Positions 22,328 to 35,249 of a stretch of 64,000 nt of DNA are shown here, piece after piece. The notes under the pieces were generated by a model. The model made no database searches. It was not told the origin of the DNA and saw nothing but the letters and a program-made list of their open reading frames with translations. Numbering within the stretch: the stretch's first letter is position 1; each line of letters opens with the position of its first letter. A program made the translations under genes and the position numbers. The stretch is from Ciona savignyi (lineage: Eukaryota; Chordata; Ascidiacea; Phlebobranchia; Cionidae). Where the stretch lies: positions 88,414 through 152,413 of the forward strand of contig CH003107.1 of the NCBI GenBank assembly GCA_000149265.1, given 5' to 3'.

Positions 22328-23005
22328 ATGAATACAATGGAATCTGCACTTATGAAGAAGTTGGAGGAATTGGACACCGCACTAGCACAAATTAAAAGTA
22401 AACAAGATAAGTATGAGTCCAATTGCAATTTAAGGCCAGATACTGCTCCTCCTGTTCCTGCTTCAGATTCTTCTCATCCGAAAGAACTGCAGGAGATTCG
22501 GAAGTCGCTAAATAATCTGGAAGCCTCCCTAAAAGATCTAAAGGCTGTGGTTAGAGACACAGACGAGCGACTTGACAACTTGGAGCAGTATGGCAGGAGG
22601 AACTGTCTTATTATTCATGGCTGCAAAAGAATTCCCCAAGACAATTTCTTAAGTTATGTGCTAACCATTCTAAACCGCCTTAAACTGCCATATACCATTT
22701 CAAAGGCGGCAATCGACATCGCACACGTGCTACCATCGAAAAGGGACTCCACATCTATAATCGTGAAGTTTGTACAACGGATGGTGAGGAATGATGTGTA
22801 CGACTCCAAGAAACACCTGAAGGGGACGGGGATGTCGATGACAGAATCACTGACCCTGCGGCGGCTCCGAATCGTGGAGAAAGCCAGAGAGGCCTTTGGC
22901 TTTCGAAGCGTTTGGACCAACAATGGGGTCATATTCACTGTACACCAAAACACAAGGCGAGTTATACATAGATTAAGTGATAGATATATCTTCTATCCTT
23001 GCTAG
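22328..23005 (+). CDS. LINE ORF1 protein (coiled coil + RRM-like)
   Basis: 225 aa, intact. Residues ~1-95 form heptad-rich coiled coil (KLEELDTALAQIKSKQDK; LNNLEASLKDLKAVV). The block LEQYGRRNCLIIHG then starts the RRM-like core typical of L1/CR1-type ORF1 (Transposase_22-like). The C-terminal part ends AFGFRSVWTNNGVIFTVHQ, matching the family's C-terminal domain. Such proteins bind the element RNA as trimers and act as chaperones in the RNP. The ATG at 22328 is chosen because the coiled coil begins directly after it. Confidence 0.85.
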   Translation: MNTMESALMKKLEELDTALAQIKSKQDKYESNCNLRPDTAPPVPASDSSHPKELQEIRKSLNNLEASLKDLKAVVRDTDERLDNLEQYGRRNCLIIHGCKRIPQDNFLSYVLTILNRLKLPYTISKAAIDIAHVLPSKRDSTSIIVKFVQRMVRNDVYDSKKHLKGTGMSMTESLTLRRLRIVEKAREAFGFRSVWTNNGVIFTVHQNTRRVIHRLSDRYIFYPC

Positions 23006-23083
23006 GTCTAAATAATTTAATCATTTGTCAATTTCAGTGCCATATTTTTGCACTATGTCTAGTATAAATCCTAGCTCCTTATT

Positions 23084-26000
23084 ATGCAAACCATATCCAT
23101 AAGAAAGAATGCCTGTTTAAACTGCAGCAAGACAATCCGTGTAAATCAAAACTTTATTTACTGTGACAATTGTAACACAAATTTTCATTGCAAATGCTTG
23201 CCAACACCACCAAAGCAACAGTTAAATATTAAAAAGAATGTCACAACTTTACACCACAAATGGTTTTGTGATAACTGCCAAGATCCACCCTGCCTTCCAT
23301 TCTCAAATATTCCCGATCTGGAACTTTCTTCTTTACTTTCCATCTCCTCCTCTCAAACCAACCCTGACCAAGTAACCCGCTTGACCCTCGACCCAGAAAA
23401 ATAAAATAACTTTTTTGACAATTTAAATGAAAATATGCTAGATGAAGATGATGAGTTGACTTCCATTAGGTGCCCAGAATCATATGTCAATACCACCCTA
23501 TGTAAATCCTTTTTATTTGAAAAGCAAGGCTTAACAATTTTAAGTCTTAATATTAGATCACTGGCCAACCCAAACAACTTTACCAAACTAGAGGCATTAG
23601 TTGCATCCCTACAGTTCAAACCGGAAGTAATTGCCATTACAGAAACATGGATAGTTGATAATCGTAGCGGCCACTACTCAAATTTACCTGGCTATGTTTT
23701 TGTAGGTAATAGCCGATCTAAATCTAGGGGCGGGGGGGTGGGTATGTACATTCGTTTTCATTTGGAGTTTCAAATTAAGGACTGTATTTCTATTATGGAG
23801 GAGAAAGCTTTTGAATCACTATTTGTAGTTTTTTCCCACTTTAACACCACACATGAAACCCAACCCTAAATCATCGTTAATCTGCGGTGTTATCTATAGG
23901 TCTCCAAAACTGGATACACAATCAAATTCAGTCTTTAGCACAAATTATCGGATTCACTTGAAAAAATTGACAACCGTAACTGTAACTGTATTATGGTTGG
24001 GGATTTTAATTATGACCTCCTTAATATTAATAATAACACTGTCACTGATTTCACTAATACAATGCAGGACTTCTGCTATGAATCAATCATTAACAAACCA
24101 ACCTGGTTTACAGACCCCGGTGCAACTGCAATTGATCATATTTGGACCACTATTAAACCTCCATTAGTAAAAGCTTGCATTCTAACAGATACATTATCTG
24201 ACCATTTACCAGTTATACTGGCACTGAGGCCTGATTCAGAAATATAGCAAATCTAATGGATCTCAATCTATCTAGCTCGAGATCTTTCAGTGATGCAAAT
24301 ATAGTCATTTAACAACAACCTACAACATCTTAACACGGACAATATATTTTGTGAATCAGATCCCAACCTTGCATATTCCAACCTAATTGAGCAATACAAT
24401 ACAGTGTTTGAAAATAGCTTTCCACTAGTATCCTACAAAGCACCTAAATACCACTTAAAGTGGTTCAATGAAGAAGTAAAGGAATTAAATAAAACTAAAC
24501 AAAAACTATACAAAAAATATATACTGAAAAGAACAGTCTCTTCCAAATTGGAATACAATAAAGCTCGAAACTTGTACTATCACAAAATCCAAGCTGCAAA
24601 AAAATGTCATTATAGAAAAATTTTCAAGACTAACAGAAATAACATAAAGGCTACATGGAGGACTATAAATGAACTACTCGGGAAATCTAAACCACAAGTT
24701 TCGAAGTCATTTGAAATTGATGAATTATCTACCAGCAACCCAATACACATGGCTAATCACTTTAATGATCATTTTTCAAATGTTGCAACTGAGTTGGTAA
24801 ACCGGATTCCACCATCCACCTCACATCACACAGATTACCTAAAATCCCAATCATCTTCCACCATGTATATATTCCCCACTAGTCCCAATGAAATCAAAAC
24901 AATAATACTGGACTTAAAATCTAAATCCAGCAGTGGCTTAGATCATATCCCCTCAAAGGTTGTAAAATCCACACCAGTCAATATATTACAGGTACTATCT
25001 TATATATTTAACCTATCCTTACATTCAGGCAAATTTATAAATGACTTCAAAATTGCAAAAGTCATCCCAGTGTTTAAAAAATGCAAGCACTCACTGATAA
25101 ATAACTACCAACCGATTAGTCTACTTCCTTCATTTTCTAAAATAATAGAAAAATTAATGTACAACAGAACCCACTCTTTCTTAAGTCACAATAATGTACT
25201 TCATAACAATCAATTTGGATTTAGGAAAGCTCATTCAACTAGCCATGCTAGCAATCTCCTGGTTAATATAATATCTGATCATTTGGAAAATAAAAAATCT
25301 GTTATTGGTGTTTTTTTAGACCTGTCAAAAGCATTCGACACCATTGATCATGACATTTTGCTTGACAAAATGTCTCATTATGGCATCCGGGGTGTAGCAC
25401 TGGATTGGTTCACCAGTTATTTATCAAACCGACAACAAATTGTTGATTTTAATGGAACTCTATCTTCCAACCTGAACCCAGTTAGATTAGGAGTTCCTCA
25501 GGGATCCATTCTAGGTCCTTTACTATTCCTTATATATATCAATGACCTGCCAAATTGCCTAACCCATAGCAAAGCCATTATGTTTGCCGATGACGCCACC
25601 ATTTTTACCCCTGGCCGCAACCAATCCATTACCTGTGATAATGCCAATGCGGATCTAGACAGATTATACACATGGCTTTCCAGCAACAATCTGGTTCTTA
25701 ACACTGATAAAACAAAATACATGTACTTTTCTAACTCCACTAAATCTACTTCGTTACCACCACCTCTCATTTCAATAAATAACTATAAAATTGAACAAGT
25801 CAACAGCTTTAAATTCCTTGGTCTAACTTTAAATGACAACCTTTCCTGGAAACCACACATGCAAATACTTCATAAGAAACTTAACACTAATTTACTCATG
25901 GTACGTAAAGTAAAACCCCTTGTTGACCAAGCCTCACTTCTTACATTATACCACTCACTTATACTAAGTCACATTCACTATTGCATATCCACCTGGTGTT

Positions 26001-26422
26001 ATGGTAATAATCAAATGCTAACTTAATTACAGCGAGTGTGCAATAAGTTCATTCTCCTAATATTTAACCTTGGTAAACGTGAAAATACAGTTTCTGTAAT
26101 AAGACAACATGGACTGTTAACAATTCATGACATGTACAAATTAGAAATATTATCCATAATGCACAAATGCCATAACAACACATTTCCACCTGCTCTCCAC
26201 AATTGCATACCGAACAAACCTAAAACTACAATGAAAACAAGAAGCAATTCCCAATTTTTAATTCCTTTTTGTAACAAATCCCTATCCCAACAATCCCTGA
26301 AATACATAGGCCCAAAGTTTTGGCAACAGTTACCGAACAACATTCGCGAGATTAAATCGCTTAAAAAGTTTACCAAAGTTGTTAAACAACACCTCTTAGA
26401 AGACCCTCATCCGCTTCCCTAG
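23084..26422 (+). pseudogene. LINE ORF2: PHD-like finger, endonuclease, reverse transcriptase
   Basis: The start region has a C4HC3-like finger (CLNCSKTI, FIYCDNCNTNFHCKC, KWFCDNCQ). An APE-type endonuclease follows at about 23520-24230 (LSLNIRSLANP, ITETWI, GVIYRSPK, GDFNYDLL, SDHLPVI), then RT at about 24880-25900 (FLDLSKAFDTIDHDILL, GVPQGSILGPLLFLIYIN, FADD at 25582-25593). Breaks seen: an in-frame TAA at 23402, a shift out of and back into frame between about 23860 and 23990 within the endonuclease, stops between 24245 and 24400, and an in-frame TAA at 24 codons past the RT thumb (26024). The RT stretch 24404-26026 is otherwise open for 540 codons, so decay is recent. Normal role: nicking and target-primed reverse transcription. 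Confidence 0.88.
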
Positions 26423-27836
26423 TTTCCATTAATTTAATATTATCGTTATTTTTTTTTTTTTCTTTTTTAAATAAATAAATCTCCTCTGCCATTTTAAAAT
26501 TTCATGTACCTCTTGCCCTAATAAACTCAAATTTACTTCTTTACCTTATCTATCTTCAAGTTTTGCATATATTTTACACATGCATGCATTTTCGTTGAAT
26601 TGTTTTCACATTTCCCTAATAAAATCACATGCATGATTAGTTTCCAAATTTTGTTGTTTTTAAATTATGATCACCAAATTAAATCACAGTCTTGACTTTC
26701 TTTGCATGTTAACAATATTGATTTGTCTACACAAACACAAGTTTTATTTATGATGATGTTTTTTACAGTATTCTCTGTTACTTGGTAAGCCGTGGGCACA
26801 TTTGGTTTTGTTTTTCTGTGAAATAGTTTTTGCCGGCCCTAACAGAGTTCTGTATTTTAAAGCTTATCACTTCAGTAGTTTTACTTGTTTTTGGTGTATA
26901 AAATATCTTTCACCATCTGTGCACAACACACCCTGTCAACTGATCTCTTTTTATTTCTATCTATTTCTTCACTGTCTTGAAGCATTTTTACAACCATACT
27001 GCCAAGACACTATTGTTCCAGATACTTGGACACCGAAATTTCATCTACGAGGAGAAGGTCGTCCGTTTTTTCTTGCGTGGCTCCTCCTCCTCAAATTTAC
27101 TGTTCGAGAGTTGGCGGTGTGATCCTAGAGACCTAGATGAAGATGGCAATCAATAATACACTAACATGTCACAACCAATTTTCATTGATATAATCGGATG
27201 CTTGCTGCAACCTTTTGTATTTTTCATTTTCTAGCAATCCTTTTTTGGCTTGCTATGTATATATTTATTTATTATTATTTATTATTTATTTACTTTAACA
27301 TTTTGTTTGTTTTGTTCTTTTGTTTTGTTATTTATGGTGCACTAATGTAGTGCTCCTTTTTCACACTCCTAAATAAGTAATAAATCAAATGCATTAATGT
27401 TATGCAATTTGTGTGTTATAATAACAATATTTAATGTAAATATGCCCCGGTAAGTGTGCTTGAAAATAATAGTGTCATCTGACATTAGTGGAATTTCATT
27501 TTAGGGGGTTTTTCTTTTTCCACTCTGGTCCATGCTTTCGGGCCACACCTTCTCCTAAAGCCGGCTCCCCCACTGTACTGGTCGCGCTTTACCGCACACT
27601 CTTCTTCAGGGCTCTAAATCGTTTAGTCTTAATTAAATTTCGATTGCTAAATATTGTTCATTTACCTAGGTTTGGCGGCCGCGTCCGCTATATTCATTAA
27701 TTTATATCCTTTTTTTTACTGACGTGTTCTAACGACTGTTCGTTTTGCCGTCTTTTCCCGTTCCTGTATCGTGATTATATTCGTTTGCCATTTTTAAAAA
27801 CTGGGGCATAAAATGAATAAACTAAAACTAAAACTA
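26423..27836 (+). other. LINE 3' UTR
   Basis: About 1.4 kb with T-rich and ATTT-simple stretches (26440-26480, 27230-27310) and no ORF with recognisable domains. The block gcgctttaccgcacact at 27587 and gtgttctaacgactg at about 27724 recur near 42115-42300, marking a family 3' end. The final bases are tandem taaaac-like units. Confidence 0.55.
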
Positions 27837-27899
27837 AGCCTCATTTTCAAACTAGAAACCCGTTGCTTCACCCGCTGTCGTTTTCAAACTGAGCAAAGT

Positions 27900-30800
27900 G
27901 GACAAACTGATCCAACCCACCATCATCGTTCCCCACGGCCGTGGATAACCAACCAAAAGAAGCTGTAACATCCACCTACCGTAACCTAGCAGCAAAATAC
28001 AACCGTGCTGAAAGCCTTATAGTGAAGCCTACTGGCGCATCTGTTCTTCGCGAAATGTTTAAACGAACTAGAAACCGACCACCAAACACTGATGACACTA
28101 TGTACTCATTTATTTCCCGCCCAACGATATTTTGCCCAAAATTAACAGAAAAGTGTCAGACATTACCCAAGAGAAGGGCGAGTTGGAAGACCGCGTAGAA
28201 CAATGGCTTCACAGAAATGAAGAAACCACCGTTTCCGTTCGACATTCAGGTGAACGACGAAAGAGAACACGTGACAACACAGCATCAAAACCGACCGTCC
28301 CGATATGCTAATCGCTCCCCAATGCGCAATCAACAACGACGTACACAGCTATCACCGACTCGTATCTGACGAGATTCACCACATAGTTACGTAAATCACC
28401 AAGAGGTAGGTGAACGCTTCCTACCCAAAACAATCGTCAACATTTTGATGGAGATCCGATGGACTACTGGTTCTTCGTCAACAGATACCAGCTACATATT
28501 GCCGAAAAGGAAAATTATACGACCTTAAATTAATATACCTACTTGAACATTGCACAAAGCCCGTCATTAAAAGAATTATGCACTACTCCGTTTGTAATAA
28601 CCCAAGTGATGGCTACGAAAGGGCCATGCAAGAGTTATTCGAAAGATATGGTCAACCCCATATAATAGCACGACGGTGCGAGAGCTTGTTGCAGGAATTC
28701 CCGAGAGTGCCCACGGATGACCCCGAAGCGCTGGAGAAATTGGCCGTACTGCTCCGAAACTGCTGCGCATCCCTGGAAAAGTAAAATCGACGGTAGACTC
28801 TGTTGGCTTCATATCGACGCTGGTCAAGAAGCTGCCATTGGAACTGAGAAAGAAATGGATATCCAAGTCGCCGAGTATACAGGACAAAACAGGTGCGATA
28901 GCTGTTTTTAAAAAACTTTGCTTACTTAAAACGTTTGCCGCTTCCACTCCGAAACCGTCCGGGCTGCAGTGCCATGTCTGTAAGAAACCACACTTGATTG
29001 GCACCCGCCCCGCACTCAAGGGTAAATCGTACGAGCAACGTAAGCGCGTTATCCGGGAATACGGCCTTTGCTTTAAATGCATAAAGGTAAGGCCATTCCG
29101 CGCTAGAATGCCCACACATAATCAAATGCAGTGTAGAATGTTGCACCGGCAACTTCCATCACACCTTGCTCCATGATACCGACCTCCGCATATTTAGACA
29201 TTGTCCCCGTACGCGTTAGAAGAGGAGGCAAAGAGACGAGAGTGTACGCTCTTCTCGATTCCGGAGCGAACCGCACATTCTGTGACCACCGACTGGCCGA
29301 TCAGTTACAAGCTACTCAAACTGGTTGCGCCGCGAACTTTGACCTGTGTACAATGACTACTTCCGAACCGATCAATGTTAAAACGACTTTCGTCTCGTTA
29401 ACTGTTCTTCCGCTTGCTGGCGACGAAGAGCTTGAACTGCCCGACGTTGCGCTCATTAAGGAAATTCCCGCTACACCGAGCAAGATTCCAGAGCCCAATA
29501 AACTGAACCGATATTAGTACCTTCATGGAGTGTATTTGCCACAAATTCCCGATGGTGAAGTGATGCTGTTGATCGGCAACGACAACGCAATGGCACACCG
29601 GTGTCTGGAAAGTCGCTTTGCACCAAATCCACGCGAGACGCCTGACGCTATCCGGGCCCTCCTAGGCTGGCTATTAAAAGGACCGTCGCTGGACAGCTCG
29701 CCGTACGAAGAGGGTGCAGCCGGATTCTCACTACCACAGCAGGCTCAGAAAGTGACGAAGTTATAAAGAATTTACTGATTAATGACGTTGGTGATGTGTT
29801 CCCCTCCTCCGATACTGCTGCAACCGACGACGTGGAAACATTGATGTGCCGGCTTCGAAGCCACAAGGAGGCGTCGGAGTTTGGCATGAAGTACTCAAAA
29901 GAAGACGTCATGGCCTACGATATAATGACGCGCCGAATTGAAAGAGTTGAAGGCCACTACCAGCTGCCGCTACCATGGAAAGACGACAGCACCGTTTTAC
30001 CGGATAGCCTGCCAATGGCAAGGAGCAGACTATCAAGTTTGAAGAAGCGACTGGCGAGAAACGCCGGGTTTTACCTAAAGTATACGAAATACATGACGAT
30101 GATGTTGGACAATGGGTACGCAGAGGTAGTGCCAGAGGACGAAGTGAATACCACAAACAAGTTATGGTACCTTCCGCATCACCCTGTAATTAACCCAAAG
30201 AAACTAAGCAAGGTTCGTATCGTGTATGACTGTGCGGCGAAATGCGAAAGCCAATCTATAAATGACAAGCTGATAAAGGGCCCCGATTTAGTGAACTCAC
30301 AAGGAAGGGGGGTTGATGAGATTCTGCAGAGAACGCGTGGCTATCGTATCCGACATAGAAGCAATGTTTCATCAAGTTATGGTTGCTCCAAAGGATCGTG
30401 ACGCTCTGAGATTCTTGTGGTGGCCAGGAGGCCAGGGGGCCAGGAGGCCAGGGAAATTTAACCGCCAGGAAATTTGTCAAGTTTTTCATCCACGAATGGC
30501 CTAAGGTTTAAAGAATAAAGTTTATGTGGACGATTGCCTTGTAAAAGTAAAGGATTTACGTAATCTCTTTCAATGGGTGGCTTTAAACTGACGAAGTGGC
30601 TATCCACTAGTACCGCTGTGGTGGAATCCGTTCCGGCCGATGATCGAGCAAAAGTGGTGCAAGATATTCCGCTTGGAGGAGAGGTACATGAACGTGTTCT
30701 GGGCATCAATTGGTGCGTCCAAGACGACGAGTTCAGATTCGACATCACTCTCCCGACAAAACCGCTGACACGACGAGGTATGCTTTCCGTTACAAATTCA

Positions 30801-31740
30801 CTTTTCGATCCATTAGGCTTCGTTGCCCCCGTTGTATTGGAGGCCCGACTTATTTACAGAGATCTCTGCTTGATGAAAACCGACTGGGACGAGGAGATCA
30901 CTGGTACTGAGCTCGAGCGATGGAAAGCTTGGTGCAACAGCATTAATAAACTGACATTAGAATTCCTCGGTGCTTCAAACCACAAGTCCGTCATCCGACG
31001 CCCGGAGTACACCTATGTGTATTTGCAGACACATCTACCGCCCTGTGTATGCTACCTTAGAACCACCTTAGAAGAGGACAACACGACATGTTCGTTCGTT
31101 ATGGGAATGTATGTTCTCTGCGATTCTGGTAAGCACACAATTCCCAGATTGGAACTCTAAGCTGCACTTGACGCCGTAAAATTATCGCGAACCGTGAAAA
31201 GAGAACTCGGTTTAGATGATTGCCCTTGTATTTACTGAACGGACTCGACAGTTGTTCTACAAAGCCCTTTCTCTGACTGCAAAAACTTCCTAGTCTTTTC
31301 TCAAAACCGTTTTTCTCAAATCGAAGCATACACTAGCGTGCACGACTGGAGACACGTTCCTACGAAACTGAACTCAGCTGATCAAGCGTCACGTGGAACG
31401 ACGGCAGGGACCATGATGAAGACAGGAACGTGGCATTCTGTAGTTCCTACACCGTCCCGTTATGGACTGGTCTACTACGTTTTTACGGCCACAACCAATA
31501 GCAATTCTACCAAAGTTTTGACCTGCCGAAACCCGAATCTGTATTTCTGACAACAACCGACTGCTAGGCCCAAAAGACAGACTATAGCTGATTTTCCGCC
31601 GTCAAGACTGAAATTTGACGAACCACCGTTCACTCATACCGGAGTGGACTTCTTCGGCCCGCTACTGACCAAGTTAAGAAGGAGTGAAGTAAAACGGCAT
31701 GGATGCCTTTTTACATGCATGACCACTCGCGCCATCCATC
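27900..31740 (+). mobile_element. BEL/Pao retrotransposon fossil, heavily decayed
   Basis: Fragments of a BEL/Pao element read on the plus strand in order: gag (NNPSDGYERAMQELFERYGQ at ~28600), zinc-knuckle region (~28960), A17-type protease (VYALLDSGANRTFCDHRLAD at ~29240), RT (KLSKVRIVYDCAAKCESQSI at ~30200), the typical SLFDPLGFVAPVVLEARLIY (~30800), and the start of integrase (FTHTGVDFFGPLLTKLRRSE at ~31630). It has more than ten breaks and is old. Sequence homologous to an LTR follows at 31743, but no copy is found upstream of 27900, so the left end is missing or unrecognised. Confidence 0.85.
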
Positions 31741-31742
31741 AA

Positions 31743-33238
31743 GCATATTATACACAACCTTGGGAGCTCACTACAGGTTATCGAGAACCCCATCTAACGT
31801 GTAACATTGACGCATTCACAAATAAATTACCTAAATTATATCTTAAAGCGGAGCATCATATGATTCAATTAGGCATAGTATGGTTGACTGCCTTCTTGTA
31901 TACTAAGCAGGGTTTGTATAATAAATGATTTTGTGTGCACAATCCCATTTCTATCTTAAAAAGCCGCCCGTTTACGAAGGGGGTTAAAGTGGAAAGTCAC
32001 AAAGTCAGTTTCGACGACAATCAGTTTAAAGTAAAGAACCAAACTAAAAGTTAACATGTTAATAATCGTGTTCCATTTCAATGTAGGGATTTCTATATTT
32101 AACCGCCCTCATAATTACCGGAACCTTCTACGTCATACTTTGATTCGTGCGCTTCGCATTCGATGTATAAACGAGATAACTTTGTACAGACGAATTGTAA
32201 CCAATAAACTCTCTTCGAATATATACAATTATCAGATACAGTGGAACCCCGCTTGGAGACCACCTCGATAACACGACCACCTCATTATCAGGACCACTTC
32301 ATTGCGGTCCCAAATAATTTACTATGGTAATGCATTGTATTATGTTTCAATAACGCGACCACCCCGGTTTTCAGACCAGGACCGCCATATTTTGGTCCAA
32401 AACTCGAATTTACACCGCTTAAGTGACCACATGTGCTAAATAACTTGCCTTTGTCACCAAAATAATTAAATTTATTTTATGATCAAAACAATATGAATAA
32501 ATGAGCGCACACGAAAGAAAATGTGGCAAACAGTACTGAATCTTACAAGATAAACTTTAGTATTAAATTTATTCTGCAGTATCTGATAAAAAATAATGGC
32601 ATTTGGTGAAAATTTAGTAAAAATGCAGACGTTTAAGCTGCATATGACGACAACTTGCTTCAGAGCAAATATCACTAACACGACCACCCCGCTAACGCGA
32701 CCGCTTGATCACGGTCCCATAGGTGGTCAGGTAAGCGGGGTTCTACTGTATTATTAATCAAGCACACTCTAATAAAACATATAATTAACCATAAAATATA
32801 CAACCACAATTATATATCACATTTAGTTCGTTTTCTTCGCACTTTTAAAACACACATATAAAACTGTTATAAAAGATTCGTATTAAAAACACGTCTGAAT
32901 CGTTAAAATCCAAGCGGGAACTAAATTCTTTGGACACAAATTGCGCGGATAACGCCAGCGCGGAAATCAACACTGCACTGACTTTAACGTTAATCACGTG
33001 ATTAGATAAAACAAGTTAATACTCATGATTTTATTAAAACAAACACACCAATCCTTAATGATTGGTTCAACGGTAAGCCGTTAAGACAGCGTACTGAACC
33101 ACTAGAGAATCTGTAACACCAGGTAACCCGATTAATATAAGGATCACCATTTATAAACTGAGCTAGCTTTGACCACATCCCGAGTGTGAAACTTAAAATA
33201 TTAAAAAACTATTAAGTTGAATACTTTCTTAGTTAAAA
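31743..33238. repeat. Tandem long repeat, copy A (LTR-like)
   Basis: About 1.5 kb that closely matches 33245-35104: atattatacacaaccttggg at the start, aaaagccgcccgtttacgaa, ccaataaactctcttcgaat, and agttgaatactttct near the end. It carries the pogo-type MITE at the same place as copy B. It directly follows the BEL integrase fragment, so it may be that element's LTR. Confidence 0.85.
32239..32748 (+). mobile_element. pogo/Tc1-mariner type MITE, 510 bp
   Basis: TA at 32237-32238 and 32749-32750. The inverted ends are cagtggaaccccgcttggag on the left and, reversed, cagtagaaccccgcttacct on the right. The cores gaccaccccg and cgcgaccgctt repeat at both ends. No transposase. Confidence 0.92.
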
Positions 33239-33788
33239 TAGAGTTGATATTATACACAACCTTGGGAGCTCACTACAGGTTATCGAGAATCCCATCTAAT
33301 GTATAACATTGACGCATTCACAAATAAATTACCCAGATTATATGTTAAAGCAGCATATTCTAGGCTTCAGATAAATAATAGTATTGTGGGCTACGTTCTT
33401 GTATACATGAGCATGGTTTGCATAAGAAATAATTTCATGTGCACAATGTCATTTCTATCTTAAAAAGCCGCCCGTTTACGAAGGGGTTAAAGTGGAAAGT
33501 CACAAAGTCAGTTTCGACGACAATCAGTTTAAAGTAAAGAACCAAACTTGAATTTAACATGTTAATAACTCGTTCGATGCACGTTTTTAAGCTGCAAGAG
33601 TCCCCATAAAACTAGTTTACACACAGCAATATAGGGTGAGTTAACAGGATAAAGCGACGTACAGGCGATGGTATGATAAGCGCAAGCAGCGCAGATCCCG
33701 AAGCGAGTGGTGAATCAGCTATCGCATATCCGGTAGTTGGCGCAGCTGAGCAATTACACAGTTAAATGAATTTAAAGTAAACGGAGTA

Positions 33789-33885
33789 CGGTCGTGTGGA
33801 AAAATGATTAACGCGACCGATACACATACCTATTCCTATACAAAAACGGCCCGAGTAACTAGCCCACCATGGGTTCGAAACTTTG
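33789..33885 (+). repeat. tRNA-like SINE (family 1), copy 2
   Basis: Starts cggtcgtgtggaaaaatgat and ends at the B-box-like catgggttcgaaac. It belongs with copies at 12011 and 52284. It lies in the part of copy B that is absent from copy A. Confidence 0.65.
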
Positions 33886-34043
33886 GTAAAGAAGTTAACT
33901 GACGCTGTTAAAGGTGGTTTCCCTCATACATCCGACGTCATACTGTGATTCGTGCGCTTCGCATTCCATGTATGAACGAGATAACTTTGTACAGACGAAT
34001 TTCAACCAATAAACTCTCTTCGAATATATACAATTATCAGATA

Positions 34044-34574
34044 CAGTGGAACCCCGCTTGGAGACCACCTCGATAACACGACCACCTCATTATCAGGACC
34101 ACTTCATTGCGGTCCCAAATAATTTACTATGGTATTGCATTGCATTCTGTTTCAATAACGCGACCACCCCGGTGTTCAGACCACGACCGCCATATTTTGG
34201 TCCAAAACTCAAATTTACTCCGCTTAAGTGACCACATGTGCTCAATAACTTGCCTTTGTCACCAAAATAATATGGCCTTTGTCACCAAAATAATTAAATT
34301 TATTTTATGATCAAAACAATAAGAATAAATAAGCGCACACATAAAAATGTGGCAGACATAACTGAATCCTACAAGATAAACTTTAGTATTAAATTCATTC
34401 TGCAGTATCTGATAAAAAATAATAGCATTTGGTGAAAATTTAGTAAAAAGGCAGATGTTTAAGCTGCATATGACGACAACTTGTTTTAGAGCAAAAATCA
34501 CTAACACGACCACCCCGCTAACGCGACCGCTTGATCATGGTCCCATAGGTGGTCAGGTAAGCGGGGTTCTTCTG
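34044..34574 (+). mobile_element. pogo/Tc1-mariner type MITE, 531 bp
   Basis: TA at 34042-34043 and 34575-34576; same ends and body as the MITE at 32239. It occupies the same position in the long repeat, so it was duplicated with it rather than inserted anew. A ~20-bp internal duplication (cctttgtcaccaaaataat) accounts for most of the extra length. Confidence 0.92.
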
Positions 34575-35249
34575 TATTATTAATCAAGCACACTCTAATA
34601 AAACATATAAAAAACCATAAAATATACAACCCCAATTATATGTCACATTTAGTTCGTTTTCTTCGCACTTTTAAAACACACATATAAAAATGGTTTAAAA
34701 GATTCGTATTTAAAACCCGTCTGAATCGTTAAAATCCAAGCGGGAACTAAATTCTTTGGACACAAATTGCGCGGACAACACCAGCACGGAAATCAGCACT
34801 GCACTGACGTCAACATCAATCACGTGATTACCAGAGACATAAAAACGTGCGATTTAAAATAGCAACGCGAAGATAAAACAAGTTAATAGTTATGATTTTA
34901 TTAAAACAAACACACCAATCCTTAATGATTGGTTCAACGGTAAGCCGTTAAGACAGTGTCCTAACCACTAGAGAATCTGTAACACCAGGTAACCCGATTA
35001 ATATAAGGATCACCATTTTGAACTGAGCTAGCTTTGACCACATCCCGGGTGTGAAACTTAAAAATATTGAAAAACTATTAAGTTGAATACTTTCTCAGTT
35101 AAAGAGTGGAAAAGGACAATTGAATCAAATAATTAAGCAGACGACGGAAACACAGCAACGCATAACAGAGGAATTGGCGAAAACACGGGAAGCAAATACT
35201 TCGAAGTCATCGTTTACTTTAATTTATGACGATAGATAGCAAGTCGACG

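Larger units (their letters stand above)
22263..27836 (+). mobile_element. Non-LTR retrotransposon (LINE), near full length
   Basis: A two-ORF LINE of the Jockey/CR1/L2 superfamily type: ORF1 with coiled coil and RNA-binding fold, ORF2 with an N-terminal PHD-like finger, endonuclease and reverse transcriptase. The 5' boundary is uncertain (between 22233 and 22328). A long 3' UTR with simple AT runs seems to end in a short tandem tail (aaactaaaactaaaactaa) at 27810-27836. The last ~250 bp share blocks with 42112-42382, supporting that end. ORF2 has several breaks, so this copy is dead. Confidence 0.85.
33245..35104. repeat. Tandem long repeat, copy B (LTR-like)
   Basis: The second copy of 31743-33238, longer because of about 350 bp of extra sequence at 33560-33905 that includes a tRNA-like SINE. 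The sharing stops at about agttaaa. Directly after it (35105-35230) the plus strand could encode a short coiled-coil stretch (QLNQIIKQTTETQQRITEEL), which looks like a gag start. Confidence 0.85.

Noticed and set aside
28576-29115. Minus-strand 179-codon open frame
   Set aside because: It lies antisense to the recognisable BEL gag and protease fragments and has no domain; a shadow frame.
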